A DNA stretch of 8,220 nt from 2-02-FULL-62-14 sp035632555 (GTDB taxonomy: Bacteria > Nitrospirota > Nitrospiria > Nitrospirales > Nitrospiraceae). The position numbers were made by a program, and so were the translations under genes. Below, piece after piece: positions 6,535 to 8,220 of the stretch (position 1 is its first letter; each line of letters begins with the position of its first letter). Location: contig DASQGO010000097.1 of assembly GCA_035632555.1 (NCBI GenBank), forward strand, positions 1-8,220, written 5' to 3'. Below the pieces are notes generated by a model. That model was given only the letters and a program-made list of their open reading frames with translations. It made no database searches and had not been told where the DNA came from.

Positions 6535-6535
6535 G

Positions 6536-7474
6536 ATGGGACGGCTCAAAGTAACGGTGGTCGGGGCGGGCAATGTCGGCGGCACGGCGGCGCAGCGGCT
6601 GGCCGAGAAAAATAGCTACGATGTGGTGCTGGTGGACATTGCGCCGGGCCTGCCCCAGGGCAAGGCTCTGGACATGACGCAGGCCGGACCGGTCTGCGGA
6701 TTTGATTCGCGGGTGATCGGCACCAACGGCTATGACGAAACGGCCGGATCTTCCGTCGCGATCATCACGTCCGGCATTCCTCGCAAGCCGGGTATGAGCC
6801 GGGACGAGTTGCTGGCGACCAATGCGAAGATCGTCACCGCCGTCGTCAAGGAACTGGTCAAGCGCTCACCGGACATCATTCTGATATTGGTGACGAATCC
6901 GCTGGATGCGATGACCTATGTGGCCCACAAAGTCAGCGGCCTGCCCAAGCAGCGGGTGATGGGCATGGCGGGCGTGCTGGATTCCGCGCGGTTCCGCTCG
7001 TTCATTGCGGCCGAGCTGAACGTGCCGGCGGCGGATGTGCAGGCGATGGTGCTGGGCGGGCACGGCGACACCATGGTGCCACTGCTCAAGCGCACGACAG
7101 TCAAGGGACGTCCGATCACGGAGCTGTTGCCGAAGGACAAGTTGAACGCGCTGGTGAAGCGCACCCAGGATGGCGGCGCCGAGATCGTCAATCTGCTGAA
7201 GACCGGCAGCGCCTTCTACGCGCCTTCTGCGGCGGCCGTGGACATGGTGGAGGCGATTCTCAAGGACCAAAAGCGTGTGCTGCCCTGCGCGGTCAAATGC
7301 GACGGAGAGTACGGCATCGACGGCCTGTTCGTCGGTGTCCCGGCAAAGCTGGGCCGCAAAGGAGTCGAAGGGATCGAGCAGTACGAACTCTCGCCGGACG
7401 AAAAAACCGCGCTGGCGGCGTCCGCACGGGCGGTCAAGGAACTCTGCGACGCGGTGGATCGGCTGCTGGCGTGA
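6536..7474 (+). CDS. mdh: Malate dehydrogenase (LDH-like, NAD-dependent)
   Basis: Interconverts malate and oxaloacetate with NAD(H) in the TCA cycle, or in the reverse direction in the reductive TCA cycle. The 312-residue length is typical of the LDH-like MDH group. The Rossmann motif is G10-A-G12-N-V-G15, and D34 at the end of the second strand indicates NAD rather than NADP. R83 and R89 in IPRKPGMSRDE bind the substrate carboxylates; the Arg at the specificity position separates malate from lactate dehydrogenases. N121 (VTNPLD), D149 and R152 (LDSARFR) and the catalytic H176 (GGHGDTMVPL) are all present. The ATG at 6536 is preferred over 6518 because GAGG (6523-6526) lies 9 bases upstream, it starts 1 base after the previous stop, and the next residues (MGRLKVTVVGAG) fit the family. 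It is probably transcribed with the two genes upstream. Confidence 0.95.
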   Translation: MGRLKVTVVGAGNVGGTAAQRLAEKNSYDVVLVDIAPGLPQGKALDMTQAGPVCGFDSRVIGTNGYDETAGSSVAIITSGIPRKPGMSRDELLATNAKIVTAVVKELVKRSPDIILILVTNPLDAMTYVAHKVSGLPKQRVMGMAGVLDSARFRSFIAAELNVPAADVQAMVLGGHGDTMVPLLKRTTVKGRPITELLPKDKLNALVKRTQDGGAEIVNLLKTGSAFYAPSAAAVDMVEAILKDQKRVLPCAVKCDGEYGIDGLFVGVPAKLGRKGVEGIEQYELSPDEKTALAASARAVKELCDAVDRLLA

Positions 7475-7548
7475 CCCATGCTTGACTTTCCGTCGAAGCG
7501 TACGGTACAGACTGCGCCAGCAGTGTATCCTCATCGAAAGGGGCTCCG

Positions 7549-8142
7549 ATGAAATTTCTTGAAAATCCCAATCAGACGATGGTCGTCGGGTTCGGGTTGA
7601 CGGCTGCACTGGTGGCCGGATGGATCGCGGTGACGGGAGTCGCTCCGGCTTCGGATTCATGGGTCGAAACCGCGTTCCGGTGGGTCCACTATCTCGCCGG
7701 CATCACCTGGATCGGCCTCCTGTATTTCTTCAACCTGATCAACGCGGGATTCATGAAGAGTCTGGACGCCGGCCAGAAGGGCGTGGTGGTTCCACGACTC
7801 ATGCCGTCGGCGCTGGCGTGGTTCAGGCACGGTGCGACGGTAACCGTGCTTGCGGGCATCGGGTTGATCGCGATCCTCCACCCTTCGCTGTCCGGGACCG
7901 GCGATAAAGCGGCCTGGATCGGCGGCGCGCTGGGCCTCATCATGATGGGCAACGTGCACGGCATCATCTGGCCCTGCCAGAAGAAGATTATCGCGATGAC
8001 CGCGGAATCGGCCGCCTCCGGCAAGCCGACGCCACCTGAGATGGCCGACCTGGCGAAGAAGGCGCTCTATGCCTCGAGGATCAACTTCATGCTCTCGATC
8101 CCGATGCTGTTCTTCATGGGCGCGGCGAGCCACCTGAAGTAA
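7549..8142 (+). CDS. Short integral membrane protein, urate-oxidase N-terminal (PuuD) family
   Basis: A 197-residue inner-membrane protein of the family named for the N-terminal membrane part of bacterial urate oxidase PuuD. Hydrophobic segments lie near residues 11-31, 45-67, 91-111, 122-142 and 178-195. Family-like stretches are HYLAGITWIGLLYFFNLIN (47-65), WFRHGA (91-96), NVHGIIWPCQK (135-145) and INFMLSIPMLFFMGAASH (178-195). The histidines H47, H94, H137 and H195 could be ligands for heme or metal. It is about half the length of PuuD and lacks the C-terminal cytochrome c domain, so urate oxidation should not be assumed, and no purine genes are nearby. AAAGGGG (7537-7543) sits 5 bases before the ATG. 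It follows mdh by 74 bases and is closed by a strong terminator; it may be read through from mdh or have its own promoter. Confidence 0.8.
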   Translation: MKFLENPNQTMVVGFGLTAALVAGWIAVTGVAPASDSWVETAFRWVHYLAGITWIGLLYFFNLINAGFMKSLDAGQKGVVVPRLMPSALAWFRHGATVTVLAGIGLIAILHPSLSGTGDKAAWIGGALGLIMMGNVHGIIWPCQKKIIAMTAESAASGKPTPPEMADLAKKALYASRINFMLSIPMLFFMGAASHLK

Positions 8143-8171
8143 ACGTTACTCGACCGTAGCTTGGAATGCAG

Positions 8172-8213
8172 ACGCTGGCCCCGCCGATCCGATCGGCGGG
8201 GCCAGCGTGTTTT
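8172..8213 (+). terminator. Strong intrinsic terminator of the rightward operon
   Basis: The arms 8172-8189 and 8191-8208 are perfectly complementary (18 bases); in RNA this gives a GC-rich stem of about 15 bp with a 7-base loop. GTTTT follows at 8209-8213. No T-run lies on the other side, so it acts on rightward transcripts, 29 bases after the last stop codon. Confidence 0.9.
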
Positions 8214-8220
8214 CAGGCGT

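Noticed and set aside
6518..6535. Earlier ATG for malate dehydrogenase
   Set aside because: It overlaps the preceding gene and lacks a well-placed ribosome site; the ATG at 6536 has GAGG 9 bases upstream and fits the family start.
7482..7511. Promoter for the PuuD-family gene (TTGACT with TACAGA)
   Set aside because: The -35-like box is good, but the best -10 candidate matches at only three positions with an 18-base spacer, so it is too weak to list.

Overview
The window is a GC-rich bacterial chromosome segment with one visibly more A+T-rich gene at its left edge. The gene content suggests a member of the Nitrospirota, possibly Nitrospira-like: an LDH-type malate dehydrogenase, a NorD/CbbO-like VWA protein, a stand-alone ferredoxin-thioredoxin reductase catalytic chain and a PaO-like Rieske oxygenase. 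That assignment is inference from gene content and composition; there is no rRNA or other decisive marker.

Layout. (1) Bases 3-644 (+) encode the 3' part of an HNH endonuclease with two homing-endonuclease-type repeats; its start lies upstream of the window. (2) Bases 645-991 have no convincing protein gene but are rich in hairpins: two small ones, a 13-bp intrinsic terminator (720-761) and a long nested fold-back (794-929, about 43 base pairs) capped by a GNRA tetraloop. (3) Bases 3004-992 (-) hold three tightly spaced genes read leftward: a Rieske non-heme iron oxygenase, a PilZ protein and a ferredoxin-thioredoxin reductase catalytic chain. (4) Bases 3005-3089 are the divergent intergenic region, with a good sigma70-type promoter facing right. 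(5) Bases 3090-8142 (+) hold a 1008-residue NorD/CbbO-like protein, a 133-residue protein of unknown function, malate dehydrogenase (mdh) and a short membrane protein of the urate-oxidase N-terminal (PuuD) family, closed by a strong intrinsic terminator at 8172-8213.

How the genes may work together. Two of the three leftward genes use ferredoxin-type electrons (thioredoxin reduction) or need an electron donor of that kind (Rieske oxygenase), and the third is a likely c-di-GMP sensor. On the right, a chaperone-like VWA protein is transcribed with mdh. If the host fixes carbon by the reductive TCA cycle, mdh would be central carbon metabolism; the purpose of the VWA protein beside it is not known. 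The least explained parts are the 645-991 structured region, the leader of the Rieske gene and the 133-residue protein.
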